From NCBI RefSeq assembly GCF_000685155.1, contig NZ_JMIY01000001.1, positions 333,059-397,058 of the forward strand: 64,000 nt of DNA, in the 5' to 3' direction. The DNA is from Candidatus Methanoperedens nitratireducens. GTDB taxonomy: Archaea; Halobacteriota; Methanosarcinia; Methanosarcinales; Methanoperedenaceae. Within the stretch, counting starts at the first letter, position 1. Each line of letters opens with the position of its first letter. The position numbers and the translations under genes are program-made. Below, piece after piece: positions 44,128-52,455 of this stretch. Below the pieces are notes generated by a model, which searched no databases, was not told where the DNA came from, and saw nothing but the letters and a program-made list of their open reading frames with translations.

Positions 44128-45396
44128 TCAGCCTATCCTTACAACAGGCAATATGGCTTCAGTTTTTAGATCTTGAGAGATTCTTATGGTGCTCAAAAAC
44201 AAAGTATCGAATTTGCCTTTAAAATTCGTATTTAGAGTTATTATTTGATTCGGATGCAATCTGGCTATCCGGGCAAAGCCAGCTACATAATCACCAGAAC
44301 CCAATCCTGCGAACATTCCACTCAAACTGCCCTGATTGAATATTATAGATCTATCAAATACCTCTACTAAATCCTCCATATTTGATCTAAATACGATTAT
44401 TTTATTATCAGCTCTCTTTGCAAACCCTGCCTCAGGCAATGAAAATCCCTGATCTTTTAATTCAAGATCAGATAGATTATGATCATAAAGATTCCCCATA
44501 AAGCTCAGCCTGAGCTTCTTTAAGTCAATACTTAAATCCTTTCCGTCTTTTAAAAACCGAAAATACTGGCTCAGTCTTCTCTCACTTCTCTGGGAAATAC
44601 TCTTAACAATACCTTCAGGTCTGTCTGCAGGGACCACTACAGGGGGATTTTCAAAATCTTTGAGCCTTTCTAGCAATTCTTTATCGATCTCTTTAAAGCA
44701 AATGATAATATCAGGTTTAAGCTCACGGATCATATCGACCTTATAATCCATGCCCCCGTCGGCAACATAGCCATCAGTATTTATTATGCACAGGTCATAC
44801 TCCCTTTCTTCAAGGTAAGAAATAAGCTCCTTCATTCTTTTTATTATCAGATCTCTGACTGATAGAAAGGAAGGTGATGTAAATCCTACAAAGCCCAGGA
44901 TATCCGCTCTTAGATCCCTTAAGTCGTATATCCTGTTCCTTACAACCGAAGCTCCTGTACAGCCAGGTGGTACCAGGTCGCCCTGACCTATATCCCCATC
45001 TATGATCGCCGCTCTTAAACCTCTCATTAAGGCTTTATTGGCGAGATAGGATGTCAGGGTAGATTTCCCTGAATCGGTTTCCCCTATTATCATTAGTTTA
45101 TTTTTCCCTGGTTTTAGACTGGTAAAGATACTTTCCCCTAAAATATTCCATATTCTCATACCCACTCTATCACGGGTTATCCAGCTCTCCCCTATATCGC
45201 CCAGGATCACCTGTATCAGAGAACCGCTCTCATCTGCCTCAAATGGAAGAACTCTGTTCTTCTTCACAACGATCTTATCGCCCGCCTCTATACGAATACC
45301 CAGAACAGATGAGCCTTTGCTCTCAGCCCTGACTGCTGCCGGGCCTCTTACAAGTAAGACCTCGCCCTTATTTAGATTGTATGATCTGGTCTCCAA
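44128..45396 (-). CDS. Clp1/Grc3-type polynucleotide 5'-kinase
   Basis: 422 residues. Walker A GETDSGKSTL near residue 105, IDGDIGQGDL (Walker B-like) near residue 135 and TDGY near 210. N-terminal beta domain (1-95) and C-terminal domain as in archaeal Clp1/Grc3 RNA kinases, which phosphorylate RNA 5'-hydroxyl ends in tRNA splicing or rRNA processing in eukaryotes. Role in this archaeon inferred only. Convergent with the giant membrane protein gene, three bases apart. Confidence 0.8.
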   Translation of the reverse strand: METRSYNLNKGEVLLVRGPAAVRAESKGSSVLGIRIEAGDKIVVKKNRVLPFEADESGSLIQVILGDIGESWITRDRVGMRIWNILGESIFTSLKPGKNKLMIIGETDSGKSTLTSYLANKALMRGLRAAIIDGDIGQGDLVPPGCTGASVVRNRIYDLRDLRADILGFVGFTSPSFLSVRDLIIKRMKELISYLEEREYDLCIINTDGYVADGGMDYKVDMIRELKPDIIICFKEIDKELLERLKDFENPPVVVPADRPEGIVKSISQRSERRLSQYFRFLKDGKDLSIDLKKLRLSFMGNLYDHNLSDLELKDQGFSLPEAGFAKRADNKIIVFRSNMEDLVEVFDRSIIFNQGSLSGMFAGLGSGDYVAGFARIARLHPNQIITLNTNFKGKFDTLFLSTIRISQDLKTEAILPVVRIG

Positions 45397-45435
45397 GGTA
45401 CATTTCCCCGCCAGAAGGCAAATGGTCTGCTTTAT

Positions 45436-45562
45436 TTATCAATGTTTTCAATCTAGAAAGATTTCTTTGTTAAAGGAGATTGCTGATAGACTTCATGCGG
45501 ATGTGGGCGATACTATTGTTTTTTTTGAAGAGAACGGTAAAATTGTCATTGAGAAGGCTTGA
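45436..45562 (+). pseudogene. N-terminally truncated AbrB/SpoVT-type regulator
   Basis: The frame ending at 45562 reads KISLLKEIADRLH-ADVGDTIVFFEENGKIVIEKA, the swapped-hairpin AbrB fold from the middle of the first strand onward. The usual start is missing and the canonical Pro of the LPKEI motif is Leu. No good start codon or ribosome binding site. Remnant of an antitoxin-like gene. Confidence 0.5.
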
Positions 45563-45676
45563 ATGATCAGAGGAAAAGGAAGGCTGGTAAATCGTCCCGG
45601 CTACTCAAAAGGTAAGGCATACCCTAAATACTTCGTTTATATTCCTGTTGATACTTCCATTATTGCAACCTCGTAA
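45563..45676 (+). pseudogene. Small ORF, probable truncated partner of the AbrB remnant
   Basis: 37 codons from an ATG directly after the TGA of the AbrB remnant, reading MIRGKGRLVNRPGYSKGK then YPKYFVYIPVDTS before TAA. The sequence looks conserved at its start (KGRLVxRPGYxxGKAxPKYFVYIP), but is too short to be a full protein. It overlaps the 3' part of the antisense gene at 45605. Confidence 0.4.
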
Positions 45677-45889
45677 TTGCTTTTTCCTGGGATGGGCTTT
45701 TTCGTCATATGCTATTATGGTTCTGCAGTGTGGCAAAAAAATGAAATACACTGTCTTACCTTCCATTCCTTCTTTTTGAACGAACATGGGTATGTCGTAG
45801 TGTGCAACCAGTCTTTCCATAACATCCTTTTCTACTACGATTGCATCTTTTACTATGTTCGGGGCGTTGATTACCGGATATTCTGCCAT
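45605..45889 (-). CDS. Small hypothetical protein
   Basis: 94 residues from the ATG at 45889, which has AGAGGTGA upstream. Not recognised. The N-terminal 70 residues (MAEYPVINAPNIVKDAIVVEKDV...) look well folded. The last 22 residues run into the remnant ORF on the other strand and may be acquired by truncation. A TTTTATGTA box about 25 bases upstream suggests its own promoter. Confidence 0.5.
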   Translation of the reverse strand: MAEYPVINAPNIVKDAIVVEKDVMERLVAHYDIPMFVQKEGMEGKTVYFIFLPHCRTIIAYDEKAHPRKKQLRGCNNGSINRNINEVFRVCLTF

Positions 45890-46062
45890 ATTTTTCACCT
45901 CTGGTTTTTACATAAAATGTGGTCAGAAGTGTATATTGGGGAGTGGGGGGTTAGGTTTTAAAAAGGACATTTCCGACCACGTCCATATAGACGTTGGCAA
46001 ACACATATATATCTTTGGTATATGTTATTGTATATTCTAATATTATACAAATGTGAGTGTTT

Positions 46063-46257
46063 ATGAGTATAAAAAAACCACAAAATGATGTGCCTTTAGA
46101 GATACCACTAAGAAAAGTTGGGAATAGCCTGGTACTAACAATCCCTGCTGAGATATGCAAACTTTACGGCTTAAAAGAAGGGTCTACTTTTGAACTCCTG
46201 CCGACTGGCGACCGCCTTACTCTGAGAAGTAAGCAAAAAGCAGAGCCATCCGAATAA
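46063..46257 (+). CDS. AbrB/MazE-type DNA-binding protein
   Basis: 64 residues from the ATG at 46063 (GTG at 46057 also in frame). The swapped-hairpin motif is IPLRKVGNSLVLTIPAEICK, then YGLKEGSTFELLPTGDRLTL. Typical of antitoxins or small transcription factors. No matching toxin is adjacent, though the unknown ORF at 46335 could be checked. TATA-like sequences lie at about 46005-46040. Confidence 0.8.
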   Translation: MSIKKPQNDVPLEIPLRKVGNSLVLTIPAEICKLYGLKEGSTFELLPTGDRLTLRSKQKAEPSE

Positions 46258-46334
46258 AAACATAAGATTTAGCTTAAGGTTAAATTTAAGTTAATACATT
46301 AAATATAGTACAATATCTCACCCGGAGTCAAAGA

Positions 46335-46658
46335 ATGGGGAATTTTTCTCAGGAAATAAGGAAACGAGGAGTAGAGAGGGGTGCGGTAATTCAGGATATT
46401 AAAAAGCAAGAGTTACCTTTTGATATTGACCTCCCATATCCGTTCTCAAGAGTGCTTGCAGATGAGGATATTGATATTGGAAGAAAGCTGGACAGGGAGA
46501 ACGAGTTATTGATAGATATTAAAAGGGATACTTCGGCTCTTCCAGAAATTAAAGAAATCCTAACTTCTTTTGTCGTAGAGCAAAGAGAGCACAATAAGCG
46601 CATGGACGAGCATAACAAACGCCTTGAGAAAATACTGGAAAAACTGGCTGAACGATGA
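46335..46658 (+). CDS. Hypothetical coiled-coil protein
   Basis: 107 residues, function unknown. It starts MGNFSQEIRKRGVERG, with a middle part of IDLPYPFSRVLADEDIDIG and a C-terminal amphipathic helix (VVEQREHNKRMDEHNKRLEK) that should coil. CGGAG ribosome binding site nine bases before the ATG. Located between AbrB-type genes and the AOR operon, on the opposite strand to the latter. Confidence 0.5.
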   Translation: MGNFSQEIRKRGVERGAVIQDIKKQELPFDIDLPYPFSRVLADEDIDIGRKLDRENELLIDIKRDTSALPEIKEILTSFVVEQREHNKRMDEHNKRLEKILEKLAER

Positions 46659-46681
46659 ATTATAGTATCCTGCATAAGCAA

Positions 46682-47668
46682 TTAGATCACATAAGAATTT
46701 TGTGAATTCCTTTTTGCTTCTGATGCTCTCTTCAAACGCTCAAGCTCTGCGCTCCCGATGCCAGAGACACTAACTGCTGTACTTTTCTCAAGCCCGGAGA
46801 ATATCTCTTCACCTTTTTCTGTCCTTATTATTACGGTTGACCATCCCTCAGGAGAGCCCTCGCTCCCTATGGATATATCTGCCAGTTCACCTGTATAATC
46901 CCGGCAGAAGCTGCAGTGACCCGGCACCCAGCTTTTTATCTCAGATAGAGGTATTGATTCACTTCTATCGCCTGCTTTTATTATGAATCTACCATTTGAG
47001 ACAGCCAGTTTCTCCACATCCTCAGGCCTGATCCCCAGAGTGTGTATTCTCTCTGCTATATGCCTGTATTCAAGGTTCCCGCTGCAAAAAAGTCCTATGG
47101 TAAGAGCTACAGCAGAGGAAACATCTGCGTTTGAGCGCTGCAGGTGTCTTAAGGATTGAATATGGCATGGCGTCCCGACAACGCAAAGCTTATTGAGCCC
47201 GTGCTCGACTACAGCAGGGCGCAGATCCATGAGAACAGGAGATACGCCGAACTTTGTTTTCGATGAGGCATCGAAATCATCAGCGCTCTTTGCCACGCAG
47301 GGCACAGGCATCCAGCTATTGTTATCTCTACAGGTAAGCACCGCGCCGTCTATAAGCTTCATCTCATACGCATACCTCAGGATAGCGGTTACGATTCCCC
47401 CGTCCTGGCATTGCGTTCCGTGATCCCATTTTGCGGATACTGCCCGCAGGTATCTGCCTGTATTGTCACCATAGCTCTCACCCTTGACCTTATAGCAGGA
47501 ATTAAAGCAGGTTCCGCAGTTCTTGCAGGCCGCTCTCTTCTTTGGTCTTCTGGGCATGCCATCGATCAACTGGATGTAATAGAGCGGACAGGCAGATATG
47601 CATGCTCCACATCCTGTGCATACGCCAGCCTGTATTACCCCTGATTCTAACTCCTCGTAGCTGTACAT
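46682..47668 (-). CDS. FrhB/FdhB-family flavo-iron-sulfur protein
   Basis: 328 residues, coenzyme F420-handling beta-subunit family. N-terminal two-cluster ferredoxin part: CTGCGACISACP (17-28) and CKNCGTCFNSC (about 48-58). The following FrhB core contains WDHGTQCQDGGIVTAILRYA, KTKFGVSP and VVGTPCHIQSLRHL, the usual FAD and F420 site region, with CSFCRDYTGELADIS near residue 244. It is the last gene of the AOR operon, three bases after the MoaD-like gene, so it probably passes electrons from the tungsten enzyme to F420 or a ferredoxin. Confidence 0.85.
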   Translation of the reverse strand: MYSYEELESGVIQAGVCTGCGACISACPLYYIQLIDGMPRRPKKRAACKNCGTCFNSCYKVKGESYGDNTGRYLRAVSAKWDHGTQCQDGGIVTAILRYAYEMKLIDGAVLTCRDNNSWMPVPCVAKSADDFDASSKTKFGVSPVLMDLRPAVVEHGLNKLCVVGTPCHIQSLRHLQRSNADVSSAVALTIGLFCSGNLEYRHIAERIHTLGIRPEDVEKLAVSNGRFIIKAGDRSESIPLSEIKSWVPGHCSFCRDYTGELADISIGSEGSPEGWSTVIIRTEKGEEIFSGLEKSTAVSVSGIGSAELERLKRASEAKRNSQNSYVI

Positions 47669-47671
47669 GCC

Positions 47672-47938
47672 TCATCCTCCTGCAATCGGTGGGAACAGGT
47701 ACAGGGTATCATGCTGACTGACCATGGTTGCAGGGCCGTTTAGATACTCTATGTTCCTTCCGTTTAACAATATATTTATATAAATATCCCCTTTCTCATC
47801 AAATATGGCCTCTTTTAGGTCCCCGTAATTGGAGAGCAGAGCATTCAGGATATCATAAACGCTTCCCTCCTGCTCGATTATGGCCTCACGTACCTCTGTT
47901 ATGTTCCTTAGTGTTGAGAAGAATTTCACGATTACCAT
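47672..47938 (-). CDS. MoaD/ThiS-family sulfur carrier
   Basis: 88 residues, beta-grasp fold: VKFFSTLRNIT at the start, DILNALLSNYG, INILLNGRNI, DTLYLFPPIAGG at the end. The C-terminal GG is the site of adenylylation and thiocarboxylation. Lying between AOR and FrhB genes, it is likely the carrier for the pterin dithiolene of the tungsten enzyme, but archaeal relatives can also act as small modifiers. Confidence 0.87.
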   Translation of the reverse strand: MVIVKFFSTLRNITEVREAIIEQEGSVYDILNALLSNYGDLKEAIFDEKGDIYINILLNGRNIEYLNGPATMVSQHDTLYLFPPIAGG

Positions 47939-47945
47939 ATTGTGT

Positions 47946-47990
47946 CATGCAATCATGCAATCATGCAATCATACAATCATGCAATCATGC
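47946..47990. repeat. 8-bp tandem repeat spanning the AOR stop codon
   Basis: Five full copies of CATGCAAT (one with CATACAAT) plus a partial copy fill the gap between the AOR stop and the MoaD-like start. The AOR TGA (47987-47985) lies within the repeat. Slippage here would alter spacing or the AOR end. Confidence 0.85.
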
Positions 47991-49808
47991 GAGGCCAAGC
48001 CTCTTAAGCGTCTCCTGCTCAGGGTGCCCCTCCGTATCATAGCCCCTCCTGACGTAATATCGATCAAGCATTCCTTCCAGCGGATGTGATTTACCTTTTG
48101 GTGCGCCCTCAGGCATGGGCTCTTTGAGCAATCTCTGTGGCAGGGTATCGTCTTTTCTACCGAACCCCTCTCTCTTATTAAAGAGCCGCTCCAGGGCAAA
48201 TATTCTCTCACCGGTCGCAAGGAATTCCTCGCTGCTGTAGTTCTGCCATCCAGTAACATATCTTATCATGTCTGCGTAATCATCTGCACCCAGGGCAAAG
48301 GTCAGGAACAGGCAGTTCACGCTCGAATCCACAGAGGCGGTAAGATTCTGGAAGAGTATCGTCAAATCCACCTTCTTCTCTGTTGAATCAAAAGGATCAG
48401 CCTTGAGCGGCACACCAAGGATCTCAGCAGCTATAGTGTACCCGCTCACATGGCATCCTCCCCTGTTTGCGGTAGCAAAGTTCAATCCAAGCCCGAAAGC
48501 CCCTCTTGGATCATAGGCTGGCAGCTCAAGTCCTTTGACCTGCATTGCATAGTATTCAGAACCCCTGCCTATCCTCTTTGAGGCAGCTCTTGTCCCATCG
48601 GCAAGAATAGCACCAAATCCCTCCCGCCTGCCCATCATCTCAATCATCTTAATCATCGCTTCATCGTTCCCGAATACCAGATCCAGACCTGCTTCATCCT
48701 TTGAGATGATGCCTCTATCCACAAGCTCCATAGCAAATCCTATCGTGCTCCCTGTACTGATGGTATCAAGCCCGTATTCATTGCACAGGTAATTGGCCTT
48801 GGCAAGGGCACCAAGATCATTCACACCGCACTGTCCCCCGAACGCCCATGAGGTCTCGTACTCAAGGCTCTCTCCTTTTACTCCAGAGTACTTACCGCTC
48901 TTTACATCTACCCATCTTCCGCATTCTATCGGGCACTCATAGCAGGCAGTCTTTTCTTTGAGTATGGTCTCGGCCATCCTCTCACCAGAGATATTCTCAG
49001 CATCACTGAACGTCCCTGTCTGGAAATTCTTTGTCGGGTATATACCTGAAGCATTCATTATATTCGTGAGAACAGCGGTTCCGTAGGCATTAAGACCTCC
49101 ATCTTCCTTTGTAACCCCGGATTCGGATATCTTTTTCATGGCTTTGTTTACAGCCCTGCTAAGCCCGATACCATCTGCCACTTCTATGTTTTTTTCTCCC
49201 TTCACTGCTATGGCCTTTAGATTTTTACTCCCCATGACGGCACCCAGTCCAGTTCTGCCTGCTGCCCTGTATTTTTCGTTCATTATCGCTGCTATAGATA
49301 ATCTTTTCTCTCCTGCAGGCCCTATGCAGAGCACTTTTGCCTCGTTATGTGTCTCTTTCCTTATTCCCTCATCGGTCTCACTCACTAATTTACCCCAGAA
49401 ACTGCCCGCATCCCTCAATTCAACATCGCCATCTTCAATCCAGAGATATACAGGTCTTTCGGCGGTTCCTTTAACCACAATCGCATCATAGCCAGCTTTT
49501 CTTAGTTCGGCCGACCAGGTGCCGCCAGAGCTTGTAAAGGTTATGCCTCCTGTTGCAGGGCTTTTTGATACCACAAAATGCCTGCCACTGCTGGGAGTCC
49601 TGGTTCCTGTCAGAGGGCCTGTGGCAAATACGATAATATTCTCTGGCGAGAGCGGATCTACTCCTGCAGGCTGCTCATCATACAGGATCTTTGTACCCAG
49701 TCCGCGCCCGCCCAGATATCCTCTTGCAGTTCTCTCATCAAGCAATTGTGTCTCATAGCCGCATGCTGTGAGGTCCACCTTTAGTATTTTCATATCATAT
49801 TTTTTCAT
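47985..49808 (-). CDS. aor: Tungsten aldehyde:ferredoxin oxidoreductase
   Basis: 607 residues, AOR family, oxidises aldehydes to acids (or the reverse) with a tungsten bis-pterin and one [4Fe-4S]. Motifs are GYLGGRGLGTKILYDE (30-45), GPLTGTRTPSSGR, CYECPIECGRW (CxxCxxxC) near residue 288 and the fourth Cys in SVNCLF near residue 500. Start at ATG 49808; ATG 49793 (MKILKVDLT) is an alternative. First gene of the AOR-MoaD-FrhB operon. Confidence 0.93.
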   Translation of the reverse strand: MKKYDMKILKVDLTACGYETQLLDERTARGYLGGRGLGTKILYDEQPAGVDPLSPENIIVFATGPLTGTRTPSSGRHFVVSKSPATGGITFTSSGGTWSAELRKAGYDAIVVKGTAERPVYLWIEDGDVELRDAGSFWGKLVSETDEGIRKETHNEAKVLCIGPAGEKRLSIAAIMNEKYRAAGRTGLGAVMGSKNLKAIAVKGEKNIEVADGIGLSRAVNKAMKKISESGVTKEDGGLNAYGTAVLTNIMNASGIYPTKNFQTGTFSDAENISGERMAETILKEKTACYECPIECGRWVDVKSGKYSGVKGESLEYETSWAFGGQCGVNDLGALAKANYLCNEYGLDTISTGSTIGFAMELVDRGIISKDEAGLDLVFGNDEAMIKMIEMMGRREGFGAILADGTRAASKRIGRGSEYYAMQVKGLELPAYDPRGAFGLGLNFATANRGGCHVSGYTIAAEILGVPLKADPFDSTEKKVDLTILFQNLTASVDSSVNCLFLTFALGADDYADMIRYVTGWQNYSSEEFLATGERIFALERLFNKREGFGRKDDTLPQRLLKEPMPEGAPKGKSHPLEGMLDRYYVRRGYDTEGHPEQETLKRLGLA

Positions 49809-49832
49809 AAATGTACCACCGGATCATAGTTC

Positions 49833-50819
49833 TTACCGTTTTGCATAAGTCCTGATCATAAAAATAATCAGTAATATGAAAACCAAAACTGGCGCCTCAA
49901 AGCCTGGCGTCTTTTCAGATGTTTGAGGTGTTTCTTTCACTTCCCCTTTAACTGAGAGACTGCTCTCTGCCCTCGTCAATTCATCATCTGCGTATCCGGC
50001 ATACTCCAGGGCAACAGAATACTCCTTCTTCCAGAATGACGCAAGTGCCTGATTGTTATTATAATCGTTTGCGTTTGTAAGATGTTTCTCTGCCTCTGAG
50101 GTATCTATACCCTGCGCTGTTGCTTCTTTAATCCGGTCAGATAACGATCTTGATCTCTCATCAACCTCAACTATTTTATTCAGTACATCTGAGAATGAGC
50201 CTTTAATTCGGATTGTATCTCCGACATGCAATTTCTCAGGCGACCATGTAGGAACTATACGGTCATACTGGAACAATTTTCTAAATGGTTCTGGCTCTAC
50301 TGATATTAACTCAACCGACTTTGGGAGAAAGACCTGTCCCCTGATATCAGCATCTTCTGGAACCGATACCTCAGTGCTCTTTCCAGATACAATAGCCTGC
50401 GGTGCTTCAATGGGAATATCGATAGAATAATCTAAGTTTTGCTTTACAGCCCAGCCTTCCACTATAAGACTAAAGCGTCCATTCCATTTCTCCCCGGCTT
50501 TGATAGGTTTATTAAAATTAATAGTTACTCTTATTCCACCTGGAACAACCTGCTGCTCGATTACCTGCCCTGTAGCTGGAATACTTATAAATTGGTCATC
50601 GATTATATCGACCTTAGATCCTGGAACAACAAACGAAAAACCATCAAGAGATAAAGAGTTACTGTTCTCTATCTCAGCCTGTATAACCGCTTCAACAAGC
50701 CCATCATCACGTAACGTTATATTCAATACCCATTTGTTAAGTGATACCTCACTAGCAGAGGCCGGGTATATGGTCAGCAGTATTATAAGAGAATAGATAA
50801 ATAATTTCCTTGCCAGCAT
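49833..50819 (-). CDS. Exported surface protein with PGF-CTERM sorting signal
   Basis: 328 residues. Signal peptide (1-22, ending PASASE), outer beta-rich region (23-220), a helical region (about 225-290), a short spacer and a C-terminal PGF motif (TPGFEAP) followed by a hydrophobic helix and basic end (RTYAKR). This is the tripartite PGF-CTERM signal processed by archaeosortase A, whose gene is 6 kb away at 56201. The mature protein is expected to be cut near PGF and linked to a membrane lipid. Function of the main body unknown. Confidence 0.8.
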   Translation of the reverse strand: MLARKLFIYSLIILLTIYPASASEVSLNKWVLNITLRDDGLVEAVIQAEIENSNSLSLDGFSFVVPGSKVDIIDDQFISIPATGQVIEQQVVPGGIRVTINFNKPIKAGEKWNGRFSLIVEGWAVKQNLDYSIDIPIEAPQAIVSGKSTEVSVPEDADIRGQVFLPKSVELISVEPEPFRKLFQYDRIVPTWSPEKLHVGDTIRIKGSFSDVLNKIVEVDERSRSLSDRIKEATAQGIDTSEAEKHLTNANDYNNNQALASFWKKEYSVALEYAGYADDELTRAESSLSVKGEVKETPQTSEKTPGFEAPVLVFILLIIFMIRTYAKR

Positions 50820-50924
50820 TTTATCACAACAAGCATAAAAACATTCATAACTAATATTCTTTGCGTTATGCTGTCGGTAATCATTAAGTAATCATTAAGT
50901 ACTTTCTATCCCATAGAACCGAGT

Positions 50925-51893
50925 ATGTTCCCGATCACACGCATGCGAAGATTGCGCGCATCCAGGTTCCAGCCGCTTGTCCGGGAGACAGAGCTTGATG
51001 TTAAAGATCTTATCTGCCCTGTCTTTGTAGATGAGACCATAAGAGAACCTGTTGAGATAAATTCCATGCCAGGTTACTTCCGTTTTCCGCTTGATATGGT
51101 TGCAGATGAAGCAGTATGCATCTCTGAGCTTGGAATCCCGGCGCTCATCCTGTTTGGAATACCGCAGGAGAAAGATGAGGCAGGGACCCATGCCCATGGG
51201 GATGACGATATCATCCAGAAAGCTATACGCGCCATAAAAAGTGAGGCCGATGAGCCGATTATTATAACCGATCTGTGTCTCTGTGAGTACACATCCCACG
51301 GCCACTGCGGGGTTGTGGGCAGCACGCATGAGGTCCTGAACGACCCGACACTTGAGATACTTGGAAAGACCGCGGTAAGTCATGCAAAGGCAGGCGCGGA
51401 TATCGTTGCACCTTCAGGGATGATGGACGGCATGGTTGGAGCTATACGCCGCGCACTTGATGATAATGATTTCAGGGATTTACCCATAATGTCCTATGCT
51501 GCAAAATATTGCTCTGCGTTCTATGGCCCATTCAGGGAAGCCGCAGGCTCAGGTTATTCCTTTGGTGACCGCTCATCATACCAGATGGATCCGGGAAACT
51601 CGGATGAAGCGATACGTGAAGTCGCATTAGATATAGAAGAGGGGGCGGACATTATCATGATAAAACCAGCGCTGCCTTATCTGGATATCATCTACCGCGT
51701 GAAGAAAAAATTCGGGATGCCGACTGCTGCCTATCATGTAAGCGGTGAGTACGCCATGATAAAAGCTGCAGCACGGAATGGATGGATTGATGAGCCCAGG
51801 GTAGTGTATGAATCATTGCTTTCAATAAAGCGTGCAGGTGCAGATATGGTTCTTACATACTTTGCAAAGGACATGGCTAAAACGAATTTATGA
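50925..51893 (+). CDS. hemB: Delta-aminolevulinic acid dehydratase (porphobilinogen synthase)
   Basis: 322 residues, makes porphobilinogen for tetrapyrroles (haem, sirohaem, coenzyme F430, cobamides). Zinc-type site [14 protein letters not shown] near residue 117, Schiff-base lysines in MSYAAKY (about 193) and IMIKPA (about 246). Start at ATG 50925; ATG 50943 (MRRLRASRF) is possible. No other hem genes are adjacent. Confidence 0.95.
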   Translation: MFPITRMRRLRASRFQPLVRETELDVKDLICPVFVDETIREPVEINSMPGYFRFPLDMVADEAVCISELGIPALILFGIPQEKDEAGTHAHGDDDIIQKAIRAIKSEADEPIIITDLCLCEYTSHGHCGVVGSTHEVLNDPTLEILGKTAVSHAKAGADIVAPSGMMDGMVGAIRRALDDNDFRDLPIMSYAAKYCSAFYGPFREAAGSGYSFGDRSSYQMDPGNSDEAIREVALDIEEGADIIMIKPALPYLDIIYRVKKKFGMPTAAYHVSGEYAMIKAAARNGWIDEPRVVYESLLSIKRAGADMVLTYFAKDMAKTNL

Positions 51894-51906
51894 GTATCTG
51901 TGAATA

Positions 51907-52350
51907 ATGCCGAACTATAACACACATAGAACCTTCAATTACGCGGTTTTTGTAGCAATTACGGTCTTACTCTATATCCTGATCGGACCCGCCTTATCTG
52001 CCATTAACCTGAAATACTTCCTTGCGCTGGTCGCAGGTTATTATATAGGCACGGATTTCATAACACCTGATCTGGATATTAAAAGCAGGGTGATAAGAAG
52101 GTGGGGCGCTCTAAGGGTTATATGGTTACCGTATATGTGGATATTTAAACACGGGCAGAGTTCCCACAATATAGTGTACGGTGCGGTTGTAAGGATGCTG
52201 TATCTCGGTATTATTGTTCTCGGTGTGTATTACCTCATATTCAGGTCGCTTCCGCCTGATACAATAATCTCACCTGTTTACATAATTATCTTTCTTGCTG
52301 GAATAATAATAGCCAACGCGCTGCATGTTATACTGGATACCCTGTTCTGA
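51907..52350 (+). CDS. DUF2227 putative metal-binding membrane protein
   Basis: 147 residues. Conserved polar set THR-x2-N, TPDLD, R-x-W and HGQSSHNIVYG-x3-R within four or so hydrophobic helices, the pattern of DUF2227, predicted metal-binding membrane proteins. Function unknown. Starts 13 bases after hemB, so likely co-transcribed. Confidence 0.75.
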   Translation: MPNYNTHRTFNYAVFVAITVLLYILIGPALSAINLKYFLALVAGYYIGTDFITPDLDIKSRVIRRWGALRVIWLPYMWIFKHGQSSHNIVYGAVVRMLYLGIIVLGVYYLIFRSLPPDTIISPVYIIIFLAGIIIANALHVILDTLF

Positions 52351-52455
52351 TCATCCTGTTGATTATATTTTAAATAAGCGCTTAGCCAGCGTATATTTTG
52401 CCTCTTTGATTAATGTTATAACTGAGGAAGATGATCATAATCATTTAATTTATAG

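Noticed and set aside
50895..51383. 162-residue minus-strand frame inside hemB
   Set aside because: Shadow of hemB: no ribosome binding site, no family match and poor composition.
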